A stretch of 64,000 nucleotides of DNA, from NCBI RefSeq assembly GCF_024742075.1, contig NZ_JANSGD010000004.1, forward strand, positions 124,001-188,000, given 5' to 3'. Positions 8,165 through 16,640 of the stretch are shown one piece after another; the stretch's first letter is position 1, and every line of letters begins with the position of its first letter. This stretch comes from Facklamia sp. 7083-14-GEN3 (GTDB lineage: Bacteria; Bacillota; Bacilli; Lactobacillales; Aerococcaceae). The notes under the pieces are model-generated. The model was not told the origin of the DNA. It made no database searches and worked only from the letters and a program-made list of their open reading frames with translations. The translations under genes and the position numbers were made by a program.

Positions 8165-9052
8165 TTGAATATTCAAAAGAGTTATCAAACAGAAAGCTCT
8201 TGTCTCTACTTAGTTCCTACTCCAATAGGTAATTTAGAAGATATGACTTTTCGAGCGGTTAGAATTCTACAAGAAGTCGATTTAATTTTGGCTGAAGATA
8301 CGCGAAAAACAGGGATTTTGTTGAAGCACTATGATATTAAAACAAAAATGTCTTCTTTCCACGACCACTCGAATCAATCGGAAGTGGACAAATGGACGGC
8401 ATTTATTCGAGAAGGACATACAGTTGCCTTAGTCTCAGATGCTGGCATGCCACTAATCAACGATCCTGGACATCCACTGGTCCAATCCCTGCTAACTAAT
8501 TCAGTAGCGGTAATAAGCCTTCCTGGAGCGAGTGCCGCTATTACTTCTTTAGTTGCTTCTGGGTTACCTGCAAATACCTTTACTTATTATGGTTTTTTTC
8601 CAAGAAGTAAAAGTGAACAGCTTGAGTTACTGACAGATATAGGCACGCGAAAAGAAACAGCTATTTTTTACGAGTCACCCCATCGATTGAAGAAATCCAT
8701 TCAGCAAATTAATCAGGTTTTAGGAATGGATACAAAAGTGGTTGTAGCTCGTGAAATCAGCAAAAAGTTTGAGGAATATCTTAGAGGAACAAGCCAAGAA
8801 CTAATCAATCATTTTGAGGGGCATTCCATAAAAGGTGAATGTGTCCTTCTTTTGCAGTCTATGGGGCAATTGGATCAAAGGCAAACGCTATTTAATCCAG
8901 AATTAAGTTATAAAGAGCAGGTTCAAGCTTTAATGGATAAAAAGAATCTTTCAGCCAAAGCAGCCATTAAACAGGTTGCTCAAGCTCAAAATGTAAAAAA
9001 ACAAGAAGTTTATGCGGCCTATCATGAACTAAATCTTGACAGAAAGGATTGA
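8165..9052 (+). CDS. rsmI: RsmI, 16S rRNA cytidine-1402 2'-O-methyltransferase
   Basis: Tetrapyrrole-methylase-fold enzyme (295 residues) that methylates the ribose of C1402 in 16S rRNA. It has the family motifs LVPTPIGNLEDMTFRA near residues 16-31, LAEDTRKTGILLKHY, the substrate loop LVSDAGMPLINDPG and SLPGASAAITSLVASGLP. The start is TTG at 8165 with GGGAGTGAG upstream. The C-terminal basic helical region SAKAAIKQVAQAQNVKKQEVY is normal for RsmI. It ends the conserved replication-associated block; its stop region overlaps the next gene. Confidence 0.95.
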   Translation: MNIQKSYQTESSCLYLVPTPIGNLEDMTFRAVRILQEVDLILAEDTRKTGILLKHYDIKTKMSSFHDHSNQSEVDKWTAFIREGHTVALVSDAGMPLINDPGHPLVQSLLTNSVAVISLPGASAAITSLVASGLPANTFTYYGFFPRSKSEQLELLTDIGTRKETAIFYESPHRLKKSIQQINQVLGMDTKVVVAREISKKFEEYLRGTSQELINHFEGHSIKGECVLLLQSMGQLDQRQTLFNPELSYKEQVQALMDKKNLSAKAAIKQVAQAQNVKKQEVYAAYHELNLDRKD

Positions 9053-9057
9053 GCGGT

Positions 9058-10077
9058 TTGTTGTTTTTTCTGTCTTTCATCCTATTTTTTTCATCCATTT
9101 TGGTTTTCATCTTCAAATGGCGTAAAGTCTCACTAATTGCTTTATTATATTTTTCGATTTTGATGAGTTTTTTTACGTTACTTAGTGAATCCAGATGGTA
9201 TCCTCTATCACTTTTGCGTTATTTATTGTATTTTTTGAGTTCAGGAATTGCTATTGTTATTCCATTTTTTCTTTTATTACTAGCTTATTTAATGTTAAGT
9301 CGAATAGAAGATGATCGTTCGCTTTCAGGGATGCGTATTTTTTTTAATTTGACGATTTCATTTACTTTTATTGGAATTGTTATTTTTACAGCATGGGTTG
9401 TCATACAAAGAAATTATTATATGACTCGGTTCTTAGCTATTTATACCCTAGTGGCTATGTACTTAATTATTAATTTTTTTCTCTTTATTGTTCTCAATCT
9501 TCTCTTACTACTTCTCAGATTCAAAATGCGTTCTAATGATATTTTGTTGGTTCTTGGCGCTCAATTATCATTAGATGGTGAGATGAATGAAACTTTAATT
9601 TATCGATTAAAAAAAGCATTAAAGATTTTTAAACAAACAAGAGCAAAGGGTCAAAAGCTGCATTTAATTGTAAGTGGGGGAAATAGTCGCGAAAATATTG
9701 CTTCAGAAGCGGAAAAAATGGCGAAATTTTTAATTGCTAATGGAATTGACCATCATTTCATTAGCATTGAAGACCAAGCACGAACGACTAGAGAGAACCT
9801 CATAAATATTCAAAAGCTTTTAAATGATTGTTTTCCTGAACGTGAAAAGACGCTTATTGTAACTAGTTATTTTCATCTTCTAAGAACTTATTTTTATGCT
9901 TGGCGCTTTGGTTTTGATTTAAGAGTGGTTGGGGTAAGAACTCAATTTGGCCATGGTTTTTTCGCTATTTTAAGAGAATATCTTGCTTTTTTTGTGTTAA
10001 CTAAGGAATTAAATTATTTTTTTATGATTGGTTTATTAATATACGGTATTCGACAAGTACTTATGATTTTCCAATAG
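9058..10077 (+). CDS. Membrane protein with DUF218 domain (YdcF/ElyC/SanA type)
   Basis: About 339 residues. Four to five hydrophobic helices fill residues 1-160, then a cytoplasmic or extracellular DUF218 domain follows: DILLVLGAQLSLDG, LIVSGGNSRENIASEAEKM, IEDQARTTRENL and LIVTSYFHLLRTYFYAWRFG. Relatives such as ElyC and SanA affect envelope and peptidoglycan integrity, but biochemical function is unknown. The start is uncertain: TTG at 9058 lies 9 bases after AAGGA, while an in-frame TTG at 9049 overlaps the rsmI stop but touches the same Shine-Dalgarno. The T-rich coding is due to the membrane helices. It is in the rsmI operon. Confidence 0.8.
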   Translation: MLFFLSFILFFSSILVFIFKWRKVSLIALLYFSILMSFFTLLSESRWYPLSLLRYLLYFLSSGIAIVIPFFLLLLAYLMLSRIEDDRSLSGMRIFFNLTISFTFIGIVIFTAWVVIQRNYYMTRFLAIYTLVAMYLIINFFLFIVLNLLLLLLRFKMRSNDILLVLGAQLSLDGEMNETLIYRLKKALKIFKQTRAKGQKLHLIVSGGNSRENIASEAEKMAKFLIANGIDHHFISIEDQARTTRENLINIQKLLNDCFPEREKTLIVTSYFHLLRTYFYAWRFGFDLRVVGVRTQFGHGFFAILREYLAFFVLTKELNYFFMIGLLIYGIRQVLMIFQ

Positions 10078-10086
10078 GAGGTAAGA

Positions 10087-10641
10087 ATGCAAAGATGCCA
10101 ATGGATAGCGAGCAAGCCTGATTTTTATATTCGTTATCATGATGAAATATGGGGAAAACCAGAGCATGATGATTTACTTTTGTTTAAATGGTTGGTGCTA
10201 GAAACTTTCCATGTCGGCTTGTCGTGGCAATTGATTTTATCTAAAGAAAAAGCGTTTGAACAAGCTTTTGATCAGTTTGATTATCAAAAAATTGCTAATT
10301 ATCAACAAGATAAAGTTGAGACCTTGTTAAATAACGAAAAAATAATTCGTCATCGAGGTAAGATAGAAGCTACAATAACCAACGCTCTAGCTTTCATCAA
10401 AATTCAGAAAGATTTTGGTAGTTTTGATAAATATATCTGGCATTTCACCAACAGACAGGTAGTGTTAAGACCAGAAAGTCAGAAATTACCTAAGACAGTT
10501 TCAAAGTTAAGTGATGCAGTCACTTGTTCTCTAAAAGAATATGGTTTTAAATTTGTGGGATCAGTAACTATATATTCCTACCTACAAGCTATTGGTGTTA
10601 TTAATGATCATGATGCTGATTGTGCTTTTCGCTTAAAATAA
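10087..10641 (+). CDS. tag: DNA-3-methyladenine glycosylase I
   Basis: Base-excision repair enzyme that removes 3-methyladenine. The 184-residue protein has the zinc ligands of the family in the right places: C4, H18, H175 and C179 (ending NDHDADCAFRLK). The substrate pocket motif reads ETFHVGLSWQLIL, close to the usual E-x-F-Q-A-G-L-S-W with H in place of Q. RBS AGGAGG is 6 bases from the ATG. It is the last gene of the plus-strand run and faces a strong bidirectional terminator. Confidence 0.95.
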   Translation: MQRCQWIASKPDFYIRYHDEIWGKPEHDDLLLFKWLVLETFHVGLSWQLILSKEKAFEQAFDQFDYQKIANYQQDKVETLLNNEKIIRHRGKIEATITNALAFIKIQKDFGSFDKYIWHFTNRQVVLRPESQKLPKTVSKLSDAVTCSLKEYGFKFVGSVTIYSYLQAIGVINDHDADCAFRLK

Positions 10642-10642
10642 T

Positions 10643-10675
10643 AAAACCCCAATTACTAAAAGTAATTGGGGTTTT
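10643..10675. terminator. Bidirectional terminator between tag and the convergent regulator gene
   Basis: A perfect 15-bp stem: AAAACCCCAATTACT at 10643-10657 pairs with AGTAATTGGGGTTTT at 10661-10675 across an AAA loop. The stem carries A-runs on one side and T-runs on the other, so it can stop transcription from both strands. Confidence 0.93.
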
Positions 10676-10711
10676 CATGTGTAATTTATTTAAAACAATC
10701 GGTTATTTATA

Positions 10712-11392
10712 TTAACAAATTAGTAAATATAAAAGAGTTAAGTCAGATATTAAGCGTAGATTTAATCCGCTCGACTTATTTAAGCGGTCAATTCGATAAT
10801 TAAGCGTGTTGCGATGCAGGTATAAATCTTGTGCTGTTTTACTAATATTACCTCCGTTTAAAAAGAGTTGGCGAATTAACGCACGATCTTCCTCATCTGA
10901 AATCATCTGACTATAGTTGGAAAACTGAGCAAGTGCACTTTCTTGTAGATTCTTACCAACTTGTTGTAATAATAGATGGCTCATGCGATTAATAGTGTTT
11001 TTCTTAAGTAGCCAATAATGACTTTCTATCTGAGCTAAGTCAAAAGAAATTTGATCTTCAACACTTTCTACACCTGTATAAGGAGACCCAATGATGACAA
11101 GCGCTGACTGTCCAAAGTCATCATTAAGCATTTTTAGAATACCTTCCATAATTTGGGATCCTTGATTCGTCCAAAAAGAATTATGGATGACATAAACATA
11201 GTGATGTGAATTTAGTTTTATATAATCAATAATATTTTGACTGCTTGATCTGAGAGTAGATAACCACAAAGCTTGCTCAAAGTCTGTTTGCAAATGCTCA
11301 AAAAAGATATGAAACAAACAATAACCTTCTTTATGAGAGACATCTAAATTTAGAAGAGAGTGAGGAATTTGAATGACTTTTCTTGCTTTCAT
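10712..11392 (-). CDS. CdaR/PucR-type helix-turn-helix regulator
   Basis: A 226-residue protein whose C-terminal 60 residues form the PucR/CdaR helix-turn-helix (HTH_30): GGNISKTAQDLYLHRNTLNYRIDRL, with the hallmark HRNTLNYRI, at roughly residues 185-215. The N-terminal part has no domain I can name. The start at 11392 follows GAGGAGGT; six extra in-frame codons upstream lie on top of that site. It is 45 bases downstream of the MsmK-type ATPase gene on the same strand, with no terminator between, so the two are probably co-transcribed. The effector is unknown; sugar-related control is inferred from the neighbour. Confidence 0.8.
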   Translation of the reverse strand: MKARKVIQIPHSLLNLDVSHKEGYCLFHIFFEHLQTDFEQALWLSTLRSSSQNIIDYIKLNSHHYVYVIHNSFWTNQGSQIMEGILKMLNDDFGQSALVIIGSPYTGVESVEDQISFDLAQIESHYWLLKKNTINRMSHLLLQQVGKNLQESALAQFSNYSQMISDEEDRALIRQLFLNGGNISKTAQDLYLHRNTLNYRIDRLNKSSGLNLRLISDLTLLYLLIC

Positions 11393-11437
11393 TGAAAGAC
11401 CTCCTCGCAAATAAACGGTTTAAAAATTTTACTTAAT

Positions 11438-12541
11438 TTAGCGAATGACTTTTTCGCTTTCTTTATCGAAGAAATGAATTTTTTCCATATCAAAGGCCAA
11501 CTCAATAGATTTACCTGGAGTGTATATTTCTTGAGCGTCTACTTTAGCAATGAACTCATCTGATCCAAGCGTTAAATAGAGCATGGATTCTGATCCGAGT
11601 AACTCTGCCACAGTAATTTTAGCATTAACAAGCGAATTTTTAGATTCAGAAATTATTCTTGTTTCCGCATGAATATCCTCTGGACGAATACCAAGAGTGA
11701 TTTCTTTTCCTAAGTAACCTTTATCTGACAATAATTCTTTGTGATAAGGGCTTAGTGGTAAGTTAATTCCTTGATCATTGGTTAAGATATCCTCCTTAAC
11801 AGTAACGGTAAAGAAATTCATAGCTGGTGAGCCAATGAAGCTAGCTACAAAGACATTGTTTGGTTTATTATACACTTCCTGTGGGCTACCAATTTGTTGA
11901 ATATAGCCGTCTTTCATAATAACGATTCGATTGGCCATTGTCATGGCTTCCGTTTGATCATGAGTTACATAGATAGTAGTTGTTTTAAGTTTCTGGTGTA
12001 GTTTGGCGATTTCTGCTCGCATTTGTACGCGCAGTTTGGCGTCAAGATTCGATAAAGGTTCATCCATCAAAAAGACTTTGGCATCACGGACAATCGCTCG
12101 ACCTAAAGCTACCCTTTGTCTTTGCCCACCGGATAGAGCAGCCGGTTTACGATTTAAAAATTCAGTTAGACCGAGTAATTCAGCGGCATGATTAACACGT
12201 TGAGCAATTTCGTTTTTATCGTATTTACGCAGCTTTAAACCAAAAGCCATGTTGTCGTAGACAGTCATATGAGGATAGAGGGCATAATTTTGAAAGACCA
12301 TAGCGATATTTCGATCCTTAGGCGCTACGTCATTCATTAATTTACCATCTATAATCAATTCGCCTTCTGTTATTTCTTCCAGACCAGCAATCATTCTTAA
12401 GGTGGTTGATTTTCCGCAGCCAGAAGGGCCAACAAATACGATAAACTCTTGGTCAGCAACATCTAAATTAAAATCAGTTACTGAATTGGTTTTTGCACCT
12501 TCATATCTTTTATTAATTGACTTTAAGTTTATTTCAACCAT
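11438..12541 (-). CDS. msmK: MsmK/UgpC-family carbohydrate ABC transporter ATPase
   Basis: ATP-binding subunit (367 residues) of the CUT1 sugar-uptake type. Walker A GPSGCGKS is at 38-45, signature LSGGQRQR at 136-143 and Walker B VFLMDEP at 156-162; the C-terminal third is the OB-like TOBE regulatory domain (GIRPEDIHAE, SLVNAKITVAELLGSE). No permease or binding-protein gene is nearby. In streptococci such orphan MsmK proteins energise several sugar transporters, so the same is inferred here. It heads a two-gene unit with a CdaR-type regulator. The gene symbol reflects the family, not a proven substrate. Confidence 0.88.
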   Translation of the reverse strand: MVEINLKSINKRYEGAKTNSVTDFNLDVADQEFIVFVGPSGCGKSTTLRMIAGLEEITEGELIIDGKLMNDVAPKDRNIAMVFQNYALYPHMTVYDNMAFGLKLRKYDKNEIAQRVNHAAELLGLTEFLNRKPAALSGGQRQRVALGRAIVRDAKVFLMDEPLSNLDAKLRVQMRAEIAKLHQKLKTTTIYVTHDQTEAMTMANRIVIMKDGYIQQIGSPQEVYNKPNNVFVASFIGSPAMNFFTVTVKEDILTNDQGINLPLSPYHKELLSDKGYLGKEITLGIRPEDIHAETRIISESKNSLVNAKITVAELLGSESMLYLTLGSDEFIAKVDAQEIYTPGKSIELAFDMEKIHFFDKESEKVIR

Positions 12542-12623
12542 TTTAATCCTTCTTTCTTATATGATAATTCTAGCTTAACTGAAATTTACTGTTTATACGA
12601 TAGGCAATGTGCACAAGAAAAGG

Positions 12624-12653
12624 AAAAACCCAGAAAAGCTAGGCTTGACTGGG
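12624..12653 (-). terminator. Rho-independent terminator of mscL
   Basis: On the minus strand CCCAG (12653-12649) and CTGGG (12633-12629) enclose an inner AAGC-CTA-GCTT stem, followed by a run of five T. It sits 16 bases after the mscL stop and before the msmK promoter region. Confidence 0.75.
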
Positions 12654-12669
12654 CATCATAAGTGATTAA

Positions 12670-13044
12670 TTATTTGTTTTTCAATTCTGCAAGAATATCT
12701 TGTAATAATTCAACTTCTGAAGGACCAGCTGGTTCTTCTTCTGGCGAAATAATCTTTTTGTTTTGGGCTTTTTCTAAAGCTTTAAGCGTCATGAATAAGA
12801 AACCGCCAATTAAAATGAAGTTAATAATGGCTTGGATAAATGCTCCGTAACCAATTTCAGTATTACCGATTGAAAGGGCAAGGCCAGATACGTCTGCTTG
12901 ACCTGTAATAGCTACAATAATAGGCATAAAAATATTATCAACTAAAGAAGTAATGATGGCTGTAAAAGCTGAACCTAAAATAATACCAGTAGCCATGGTG
13001 ACAACATTTTTATTAGCAATAAAACCTTTAAATTCTTTCCACAT
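12670..13044 (-). CDS. mscL: MscL, large-conductance mechanosensitive channel
   Basis: A 124-residue membrane channel that opens as an emergency valve under hypo-osmotic shock. The first helix and TM1 read MWKEFKGFIANKNVVTMATG then IILGSAFTAIITSLV with the conserved N-terminal KEF motif; TM2 is AIINFILIGGFLFMTLKAL; the C-terminus is the charged helix EVELLQDILAELKNK. The ATG at 13044 is used because GGAGGAA lies 9 bases upstream; the in-frame ATG at 13062 overlaps that site. It stands alone, with its own promoter and terminator. Confidence 0.95.
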   Translation of the reverse strand: MWKEFKGFIANKNVVTMATGIILGSAFTAIITSLVDNIFMPIIVAITGQADVSGLALSIGNTEIGYGAFIQAIINFILIGGFLFMTLKALEKAQNKKIISPEEEPAGPSEVELLQDILAELKNK

Positions 13045-13078
13045 AAAAATTAATTCCTCCATAATGACTTATTTAATA

Positions 13079-13113
13079 ATTATAGAATACCACGAATTCG
13101 GAATAAATCAATC
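13079..13113 (-). promoter_or_regulatory. Putative promoter of mscL
   Basis: The minus strand has TATAAT at 13084-13079 and an upstream TTGATT. The spacer to TATAAT is 21 bases; an alternative TATTCT gives 16. Placement 35 bases before the mscL start is sensible. Confidence 0.4.
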
Positions 13114-13130
13114 TTGAAATTGTTCCTCAA

Positions 13131-14258
13131 CTATATTTTATGAATGAGAGGATAGCTTGAAATGATTTCTACAGGAATTTCCCAGCTGTTTTTAATCATT
13201 TTGTTGACCCATTGATAAGCAAGGTAGGGCCCACTAGTTAATCCAGAAGAACCCAAACCAGAAATTGTCCACAGGTTTGAGAAAGTAGAGATTGGCCCGA
13301 TTAAGACATCGCCATTGTCAGTGAAGGCTCGGGTACCAACTTTAACTCGATGCAAAGGATATTTAAAAATATCTGGGAAAATTTGCTGAGCTTTTATTTT
13401 CAGCTCTTTAATAACCATTGGATTAATGCTCAAATCATTGGCTTGGTCATCTTCATGACTTGCGCCAATTATTATCTCTCCATTATCAAAGGGAAGTATA
13501 TCAATGCCGCCTGGTGACATTATGACCGGCCAATTATTGTCGGCCCATTGTTGTTGGTAGATAGAAAACAGCTGTCCCTTTTGAGGGCGCAAATTGCAGT
13601 CAAATCCTAAGGGACGTAGAAGATCTTTGACAGCAGGGCCTGCTGCTAAAAGGACCTGATCTGCAGTAAAAGAAGTTTGATCAGACTTAATTAAAAAACT
13701 CTTTCCTTCTTTAAGTAACTGAACATCTTTTTTAACCACTTTTCCTCCTTTGGTTTGAATGGCTTTATGTAATAAGGCAACTAATGATTGGCCATCTACT
13801 CGGCCACCTCCTTGAATTAAGGAAGCGGACCAAGGACTATTAATAAGAGGAAATAGATTGTGGATTGCTTCGTTTGATAGAGTTGAAAGCTGTCCAATAG
13901 AAGGAGATTGCTTTCTTTTTAAATCTGCATTTTCAAGATCTCGACGAAGGTCTTTTTCATTTTTACGTAGAATCAAGGTACCAGTTTCTTTAAATAAACT
14001 AGAAGCATCGAAACCGTCGTCAGTTAAATCTTGAATAAATTGACGGTAAAACTCTGCGCCTTGGGAGACTAGATAATACCACTTTTTATTTCTTCTTTTA
14101 GAAAACCAAGGGCAAATAATACCAGCAGCCGCTCGGCTCGCTTGACCAACTTCTTTATCAAACAAAATAACTGGATAACCAGAGCGTGTAAGATAATAAG
14201 CAGCTGTTGAACCGACTATGCCGCCGCCAACAATGATAAAAGGAAAATGCTTTTTCAA
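13131..14258 (-). CDS. FAD-dependent oxidoreductase of the D-amino-acid oxidase (DAO) family
   Basis: About 375 residues with an N-terminal Rossmann FAD site FPFIIVGGGIVGSTAAYYL near residues 5-23, the phrase GQASRAAAGIICPW typical of glycine/D-amino-acid oxidase-like enzymes, and the C-terminal FAD closure WTISGLGSSGLTSGPYLAYQ. It probably oxidises an amine or amino acid; substrate unknown. The likely start is TTG at 14258 behind AAAGGCGGA; the ATG at 14276 has no ribosome binding site and precedes that motif. It is divergent from the nitroreductase gene and has no obvious partner. Confidence 0.82.
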   Translation of the reverse strand: MKKHFPFIIVGGGIVGSTAAYYLTRSGYPVILFDKEVGQASRAAAGIICPWFSKRRNKKWYYLVSQGAEFYRQFIQDLTDDGFDASSLFKETGTLILRKNEKDLRRDLENADLKRKQSPSIGQLSTLSNEAIHNLFPLINSPWSASLIQGGGRVDGQSLVALLHKAIQTKGGKVVKKDVQLLKEGKSFLIKSDQTSFTADQVLLAAGPAVKDLLRPLGFDCNLRPQKGQLFSIYQQQWADNNWPVIMSPGGIDILPFDNGEIIIGASHEDDQANDLSINPMVIKELKIKAQQIFPDIFKYPLHRVKVGTRAFTDNGDVLIGPISTFSNLWTISGLGSSGLTSGPYLAYQWVNKMIKNSWEIPVEIISSYPLIHKI

Positions 14259-14339
14259 AAATAATCCGCCTTTCATTAATAGAAAATAAAAACAATAAAT
14301 GCTAAATTAAAGACACTAAATTAAAAAGGAGTCCTTTTT

Positions 14340-15113
14340 ATGGAAGAAACATTAAAACAGATTCAAAATCACCGTAGTATTCGTTTTTATAAAGATCGCC
14401 CTGTTGCAGCAGATATCCGCCAACAATTAATGGAAACCATGAATGCGAGTCCGACCTCTAATGGAATGCAATCTGTTTCCGTTGTCCGTATTACCGATCC
14501 TACTTTACGAGAAAAATTAGCAAAGGTTGCAAAACAAGATTATCTTGCTAAAGTGCCTGAACTGTTGATCTTTCTTGTGGATTGGCATCGAAATGCTGAA
14601 ATAGCAAAGGCTAAAGGCTATCGTGGAGAGAAATATCGTTCAATGGATTATTTCTTTCAAGGAGTGGCTGATGTATATATTCAAGCTCAAAGCTTAGTGA
14701 TTGCTGCTGAATCTTTAGGCTTAGGAACGGTTTATTTTGGATCGATTTTAAACGATTCAGCTAGGGTTATTGAACTACTTAAACTTCCGCAGCTAACTTT
14801 TCCTTTAGTAGGTGTTGGATATGGCTATCCAGACGATCAACCCCAATTGAAACCACGAATGCCAATCGAATTTAAATTATCTGAAAATTATTATCGCTCA
14901 AATCCAGATTATCTTCAAATGTTGGTTAACTATGACCAAGAAATGACACAATACTATGACACTAGAAAGACTAACCAAAGAGTGGATAGCTTTACTAATC
15001 AAGTTAAAAATAAAATCGCTATTGGCAAAAAGAAAAGAGCTCAGTTAATGCAAGTTGTTAGCAAACAAGGGTTTAATGTGATGTTAGAAGATGAAATGGA
15101 TTATAAAAATTAA
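14340..15113 (+). CDS. NfsA/FRP-type flavin reductase (nitroreductase family)
   Basis: A 257-residue FMN-dependent NAD(P)H oxidoreductase. The start QIQNHRSIRFYKDRPV and FMN-contact ASPTSNGMQSVSVVRI are the family's N-terminal motifs, and AAESLGLGTVYFGSI with VGVGYGYPDDQPQLKPR marks the oxygen-insensitive NfsA/flavin-reductase subgroup. The C-terminal extension ending in KKKRAQLMQVVSKQGF is usual for the subgroup. RBS AAGGAG is 8 bases before the ATG. No clear terminator with a U-tract follows; the next 120 bases hold only an AT-rich hairpin (ACTAATAA/TTATTAGT, 15164-15194) before the T-box promoter. Confidence 0.88.
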   Translation: MEETLKQIQNHRSIRFYKDRPVAADIRQQLMETMNASPTSNGMQSVSVVRITDPTLREKLAKVAKQDYLAKVPELLIFLVDWHRNAEIAKAKGYRGEKYRSMDYFFQGVADVYIQAQSLVIAAESLGLGTVYFGSILNDSARVIELLKLPQLTFPLVGVGYGYPDDQPQLKPRMPIEFKLSENYYRSNPDYLQMLVNYDQEMTQYYDTRKTNQRVDSFTNQVKNKIAIGKKKRAQLMQVVSKQGFNVMLEDEMDYKN

Positions 15114-15237
15114 AAAAATTTTTTTAAAATGAGAAAAGAGAGAAAAATTTAATGTGCCTAACCACTAATAAAAAGAAGTCGTATGCTTATTAGTAAGGTA
15201 ATTAACCTTCGATAAAAAATAAATTTCAGGAGACTAG

Positions 15238-15266
15238 TTGACAAGAATGTTTTTTTAAATTAGAAT
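15238..15266 (+). promoter_or_regulatory. Promoter of the metNIQ T-box transcript
   Basis: Perfect -35 TTGACA (15238-15243), a 17-base spacer, and -10 TAGAAT (15261-15266). It places the transcript start near 15273, directly before the T-box leader. Confidence 0.8.
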
Positions 15267-15272
15267 ATCTCT

Positions 15273-15559
15273 AATAAATTGAATGAAACACGTAGATGTG
15301 GAAAGTAGATCGTTAAACTATTTCAAAGAGAGCTTGTGTAGGGTGAAATCAGGCAATAGGATGCGATTGAAAATGGCCATGGAGTGGTTATCCTGAATGC
15401 TTAGCAATAAGGATAAACGGTTGCAACCGTTAATAAGCCTCAGTATAACAAGTGACTATCACTTGCGTACTGGCAGAGGTAACCTTGGTGATGAGGTTAC
15501 AAATTAAGGTGGTACCACGAAGTATTAACTCTCGTCCTTTATTGGAGGAGAGTTTTTTT
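15273..15559 (+). promoter_or_regulatory. T-box leader (probable tRNA-Met sensor) controlling metNIQ
   Basis: The T-box core AAGGTGGTACCACGA lies at 15506-15520. It is followed by an intrinsic terminator (AACTCTCGTCC at 15527-15537 with GGAGGAGAGTT at 15544-15554, one mismatch, then T7). An AGAGAGC element and a long stem I precede it. The codon following GAAA in the specifier region is ATG at 15373-15375, which fits methionine and the downstream genes. Uncharged initiator or elongator tRNA-Met would pair with the T-box, favour the antiterminator and switch on the transporter. This leader fills most of the 471-base gap before metN. Confidence 0.9.
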
Positions 15560-15584
15560 GTGTTTTATTGAAAGGAGTGAAAAT

Positions 15585-16640
15585 TTGATTGAATTAAAAA
15601 ATGTATCTGTTACTTTTGAAAAAGAAAATCGAAAAATCCAAGCAGTTTCAGATGTAAGTTTACAGATACAAGCGGGGGAAATTTTTGGTATTGTAGGTTA
15701 TTCTGGTGCCGGCAAATCAACTTTAGTTCGAACAATCAATCTTCTACAAAGACCTTCTAGTGGACAAGTAATAATAAACGGAGTCGATTTGGTGCAATTA
15801 TCAGCGGCTGAATTGAGAAAAGCCCGTAAAAACATAGGCATGATTTTTCAGCACTTTAATTTGATGAATTCAAGAACGGTGGCTGAGAATGTTGCATTTC
15901 CACTTAAAGATTTAAATTTATCTACGGCTGAAAAAGAAGCGAAAGTGTCTAGTTTGTTAGAAAAGGTTGGGATATTAGATAAAGCTCAAGCCTATCCCGA
16001 ACAGTTATCAGGTGGGCAAAAGCAAAGAGTAGCGATTGCTAGAGCCTTAGCAACGGACCCTTCCATTTTATTGTGTGACGAGGCAACCTCTGCGTTGGAT
16101 CCTAAAACCACACATTCTATTCTTGATCTGTTAAGGCAGTTAAATCAAGAGTTGGGATTATCCATTATAATGATTACTCACGATATGAATGTTGTTAAAA
16201 ATCTCTGCCATAGAGTGGCCGTAATGGCTGAAGGACAAGTGATTGAAGAGAATGGAATTGTCGAAATGTTTACCCAATCTCAAAATCCATTGACGCAAGA
16301 GTTTATAAATATGGCTACCCACTTTGATTGGGACTATGAATTAGTGCTTGAAGAAATGCGAGAAGCTAACACCTTAAATGATTATTTCATCGCACGTTTA
16401 TCCTTTGTCGGTCATGAGGTGACAGAGCCCTTTATTGCACAGTTAGCTAGAGATTATCAGGTACATTGCAATATTTTATACGGTAATATTGAAGCCTTAA
16501 GAGGATCATTTGTAGGTAATCTTGTCGTCACAGTTGAAGCAAAGGCAGCAGATTGGGAAAAATCTTTAGTATTTTTGGAAAAACATCAAGTAAATGTTGA
16601 GATTTTAACCGATAAGGAGGGTACTAAGTGGATGATTTAG
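15585..16640 (+). CDS. metN: MetN, methionine ABC transporter ATPase
   Basis: A 351-residue ATPase powering methionine uptake. Walker A GYSGAGKS at 38-45, Q-loop MIFQHFNLM, signature LSGGQKQR at 141-148, Walker B ILLCDEAT at 161-168. A C-terminal NIL (ACT-like) domain, about residues 270-351 (FIARLSFVGHEVTEPFIAQL onward), is the site where intracellular methionine inhibits transport in the family. The start is TTG at 15585, 5 bases after AAAGGAGTG; nine upstream codons lie in the terminator region and are not used. metI overlaps its end by 13 bases. Confidence 0.95.
   Translation: MIELKNVSVTFEKENRKIQAVSDVSLQIQAGEIFGIVGYSGAGKSTLVRTINLLQRPSSGQVIINGVDLVQLSAAELRKARKNIGMIFQHFNLMNSRTVAENVAFPLKDLNLSTAEKEAKVSSLLEKVGILDKAQAYPEQLSGGQKQRVAIARALATDPSILLCDEATSALDPKTTHSILDLLRQLNQELGLSIIMITHDMNVVKNLCHRVAVMAEGQVIEENGIVEMFTQSQNPLTQEFINMATHFDWDYELVLEEMREANTLNDYFIARLSFVGHEVTEPFIAQLARDYQVHCNILYGNIEALRGSFVGNLVVTVEAKAADWEKSLVFLEKHQVNVEILTDKEGTKWMI

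Noticed and set aside
15164-15194. AT-rich hairpin after the nitroreductase gene as a terminator
   Set aside because: ACTAATAA/TTATTAGT has only A-T rich pairs and no U-tract, so it is unlikely to terminate efficiently.
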